This document shows, piece after piece, positions 31,217 through 33,833 of a DNA stretch of 33,833 bases. The notes below the pieces were generated by a model, which was not told the DNA's origin, ran no database searches, and was given only the letters and a program-made list of their open reading frames with translations. Position numbers and translations under genes: made by a program. How positions within the stretch are numbered: position 1 is the stretch's first letter; every line of letters starts with the position of its first letter. Source of the DNA: an uncultured Candidatus Altimarinota bacterium (lineage in GTDB: Bacteria; Patescibacteriota; Gracilibacteria; BD1-5; UBA6164); the NCBI GenBank assembly GCA_938015455.1, contig CALLPL010000003.1, positions 1-33,833 of the forward strand, in the 5' to 3' direction.

Positions 31217-31804
31217 TTACTTTTTCACTTTTTCTTTCAACTTTTCAGTATTTTTCTGAAGCTCAGCATTTCTCTCTCTGATTTGGGTAGGAGTGTAGAA
31301 CTGGTGTCATTGAATTATATCTAGAGAGGCATGATGCCAATCAGGATCCTTGATTTTGATATTTTTGATGGTTTCTCTCTCTTGTTTGAGTCTCTCTCAT
31401 GCCTCAAAAAAATCATTTGTTCAGAGATTATCCATATCTGCGTCTTTGATAATTTTTTCTAGAAAGTTTTTAGGTTTTCTACTTGGTTCTGTTGCGATAA
31501 TAAGATTTTGGATAATATGAATATCCTCTTCAGGATAGAGAACGGTGCGAAGATAATTCTGGGCTATTTTTGCTCAAATCTTTTCATTGTCATCATACTG
31601 TATTACAAAACCTGTGTCATGGAAGAGTGCAGCTATAGTTAAAAGCTCCATTTCTTTTTCAGAAATTTTCTCTTTCTTTCCAAGGTATATAGCTCTTTCC
31701 ATAACACTGAGGGCATGCTCATAATGATGGTAGTATAGAACATCAAGAGGAAGCATGAGATAGTTGACATAATCCTTTATGTCCTGTAGTAAGTCTTTAT
31801 TCAT
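31217..31804 (-). CDS. HD-domain metal-dependent phosphohydrolase
   Basis: A 195-residue protein. HHYEHALSVMERAIYLG (about 26-42) supplies the first His; TIAALFHDTGFVIQYDD (56-72) holds the HD pair; KIIKDADMDNLG supplies the last Asp. This is the H...HD...D scaffold of the HD superfamily, close to cyclic-dinucleotide or nucleotide phosphohydrolases of about 190 residues. The end is a charged helix (ELQKNTEKLKEKVKK). The ATG lies 7 bases after the rseP stop, so both are probably co-transcribed. The substrate is not readable from sequence. Confidence 0.85.
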
Positions 31805-31811
31805 ACGTGAT

Positions 31812-33164
31812 TTACCTAGAAGAAATATTTATAATATCATTATACGCTATTAATATAGATATTGCAATGAGCGCTATAAAGAAAAATATATGAATGAGAT
31901 TTTCAATTCAGGCAAACAAGGATTTTTTTCAGAATATCTTTTCTAAACCCGTTCGGACCCATAGGAGCAATAATCTTCCTCCATCAAGAGCTGGTATGGG
32001 CAAGAGATTAAAAACTCAAAGACTTATAGATATGATAGCTCAAAGTACCAAAAGTAGTTTTCCTCCACCTGCAAGCGCGCTAGAGATTACTCATACGATT
32101 CCAATTGGACCAGCAACTTGCTCAAGTGCCTCCGTTCTATCCTCTGGGGTTTCAGGAGCAAATATATTAGATCCTAGGATTCATAGGCCACTGAGAGTCA
32201 GTCTGATTTGATAATAGGTCTCTAGTACCCCATATTTTACAGAATCCCATAATCAATACTTGTATTCGAAGCTTTCATTCAGCTCATAGTTTGGTGAGAG
32301 ATATGAGCCTATTTTTCAAGTTTCATCAGGAATAATTTTTATATCTCATTTTTGAGTGCAGTTTTCGTTTTCTCATACTCATGTACACGACTTAAAGATA
32401 AGACTCAAGTTTATTAAAGTATTTTTTGATGCCTGAATAATTTCCTGAGCCTGTTCTATTGTAAACACTGTAACTCCATTTATTGCTAAAAGAGTATCTC
32501 ATTCTTGTATTCATGCTGTTTCTGCGAGTGAATTTTCCATAGGGATGAGGATTATTCCTTCCTGCTTTTTTATAATTCCTTCTTCGATAGATTGCTCAAG
32601 AGTTGGAATAAGTTTGGATGGGAGGTCAGTTTCTATAAAGCTATTGATTCACACAGGCTTTACTCAAATGAAAAAGAGGACTATAAAAATCACTGCAGCA
32701 AGCAGAAAGTTCATAAAAACCCCAGCAAGGAGCACGAGAGATTTTTGAAATATATTTTTTTCGTAAAAATTTTCTCAAGGACGCAGATTTTTTAATCTTG
32801 CTTTAATAAGCTTTCTTTCTACTTTAGAAATTTCTCCTCAAGTTTTATCGTAAAGAGTATCTTTTTCGATAAGCTTTTTTTGAAGCGATTCAAGAGAAAG
32901 AAGCTTTCATTTCTTTGAGTAGTATTCAAGTAAAAGCTCGTTTTCACCAGCTATTTTTACAAATCAACCTAGTGGAATCCAGTTGAGTGAAAAGAGAGTT
33001 CCACTTTTATTCTTCCAGAGTTTTTTTGCTCTAGGAGGTATTCAGAGACCAAATTCTTCTACGTGTATTCCGAATATTCGAGCTGTTTTATAATGCCCAT
33101 ACTCGTGTATGATAACGATGATCGAGAACATGATTATGGAGATAATGATTCAGATGAGTATCAT
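31812..33164 (-). CDS. rseP: Site-2 intramembrane zinc protease RseP
   Basis: A 450-residue M50 protease. The first helix carries IIHEYGHYKTARIFG (19-33), giving the zinc HExxH site. GLGIPPRAK and SLNWIPLGGFVKIAGE are typical next motifs (GGFVKI). The insertion before the second helix is long. A PDZ-like domain (about 185-270) includes AETAGIQEGDTLLAINGVTV. The third metal ligand is in LGVFNLLPIPALDGGRLLLL (the LDGG motif, about 384-390). It cleaves anti-sigma factors or signal-peptide remnants in the membrane. The TGA codons fall on G residues of several conserved motifs. It leads the run rseP, HD, tgt, alarmone hydrolase. The ATG fits the usual short N-terminus. Confidence 0.92.
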
Positions 33165-33193
33165 TTTGTATTACTTAGTGGTAGTTTTCCCGT

Positions 33194-33221
33194 ATTTTAC
33201 GAGACTTATGAGTTTTTTCAA
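33194..33221 (-). promoter_or_regulatory. Promoter of the rseP operon
   Basis: On the minus strand TTGAAA (33216-33221) and TAAAAT (33194-33199) with a 16-base spacer, 29 bases before the rseP ATG. Confidence 0.5.
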
Positions 33222-33246
33222 ATTCTTTTTTTATGAGGTCTTATTT

Positions 33247-33275
33247 TTGATTTTTTGGCTATTTTTTGGTATAAT
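33247..33275 (+). promoter_or_regulatory. Promoter of the 3'-terminal unknown gene
   Basis: TTGATT (33247-33252) and TATAAT (33270-33275) with a 17-base spacer and a TGG just before the -10 box. It lies back-to-back with the rseP promoter in the 140-base divergent gap. Confidence 0.6.
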
Positions 33276-33304
33276 ATATCTAATATTTCTTAAGTCATGA
33301 TTTT

Positions 33305-33833
33305 ATGACTGGACCAAATGCTCCTCAATCTATAGAGGATAATGATAATATGACTTCAACAGGGAGAGAGAAATCCTTGGTGAGTAAGTATGTTGCATCG
33401 AAACTGAATAACAAAAATGAGAGACTAAAATTTACCAAAAGTTTAGAGGGAAAGAAGACAACTCCAGACTTTGTTCTCTGAGAACTGGAACTGTTTAAGA
33501 AGCAGGCCTGAAATGAAAGATTTAAAGATCTAGATTTTACTGCTGAGAATGTCTCGATGGAGGAAATTCAAAGAGAAATAGCAGGGTTCCTAGCTGAAAT
33601 ACATTCAAAAAAAGTCTCTTTAAGAAGTACTTTTCTTCAAGAATATGATATTACCCCAGCAAGCTATGATAAGAACATTGCTCAAAATATAAACTCTCTA
33701 GACTCAGAAGAAACTCTTGACGGGCTTCAAAACTCAGATGTAGCGCGTGACGAATTTCTCGCAAATCTATACAAAAAAAATGCTCCTAAAAGGAGAATCG
33801 TAGTAAATGCCCTGAATGGTTTTAATTTAGAGG
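33305..33833 (+). CDS. Unknown soluble protein (3' partial)
   Basis: At least 176 residues, running off the window. I do not recognise it. It begins MTGPNAPQSIEDNDNMTSTG, a polar, probably disordered leader. Helical charged sequence follows (SLVSKYVASKLNNKNERLKF; SMEEIQREIAGFLAEIH; LANLYKKNAPKRRIVVNAL). There is no signal peptide or membrane helix. Two of its glycines are TGA (FVLGELELF and KKQAGNERF). An overlapping ATG at 33297 leads quickly to a stop, so 33305 is the start. A good promoter lies about 30 bases upstream. Confidence 0.72.

Noticed and set aside
31894-32211. 105-residue plus-strand ORF
   Set aside because: Antisense shadow of rseP.

Overview
The window reads as chromosomal DNA of a Candidate Phyla Radiation bacterium of the Gracilibacteria/Absconditabacteria type. 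The decisive evidence is that TGA is a sense codon for glycine (genetic code 25). About 30 genes read cleanly only if TGA is Gly, and TGA then falls on invariant glycines: KdsB QGDEP, the Tgt DSGGFQ motif, the FTR1 REGxE motif, the RsmA VGPGYG motif, the RluD HTSG loop and the DnaJ glycine-rich linker. All 30 genes with a visible stop end in TAA (25) or TAG (5), never TGA. The DNA is AT-rich, genes are tightly packed, and no gap without a gene exceeds about 210 bases. I saw no tRNA, rRNA, CRISPR array or mobile element.

Layout: (1) 1-5909, housekeeping and stress genes: the 3' part of ftsE, a stand-alone GHKL ATPase, a DnaJ-like co-chaperone, a short RecO, a small-protein/Nudix/RluD operon, and an Hsp20/YtxH-like/secreted-protein operon. 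(2) 5929-15134, a surface island: a membrane-anchored Ig-like protein with a cytoplasmic zinc ribbon, a probably abundant WxL-like secreted protein, a 1090-residue LVIVD beta-propeller protein, a secreted fibre-like protein, and a LamG plus F5/8-type-C adhesin. The propeller and LamG proteins share a C-terminal module ending in QAGGDYxGxID. (3) 15346-23420, rsmA with two glycosyltransferases on the plus strand, converging on a five-gene minus-strand operon (Wzx-like flippase, unknown, KdsB, unknown, KpsS-like Kdo transferase) that suggests a Kdo-linked surface glycan. (4) 23516-28962, malic enzyme, a 1073-residue GT-C-like membrane protein and an FTR1-type iron permease. (5) 28959-33164, a minus-strand run of RseP protease, HD hydrolase, Tgt and an alarmone-hydrolase-like HD protein; then the start of an unknown gene running off the end.

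Taken together, regions 2 to 4 look like the cell-surface programme of an organism that probably lives attached to, or preys on, other cells: adhesins with sugar-binding folds, a polysaccharide export and Kdo-transfer system, and a large membrane glycosyltransferase that could glycosylate surface proteins or lipids. That joint role is inference from gene content and proximity. The readings of individual genes come directly from translation under code 25.
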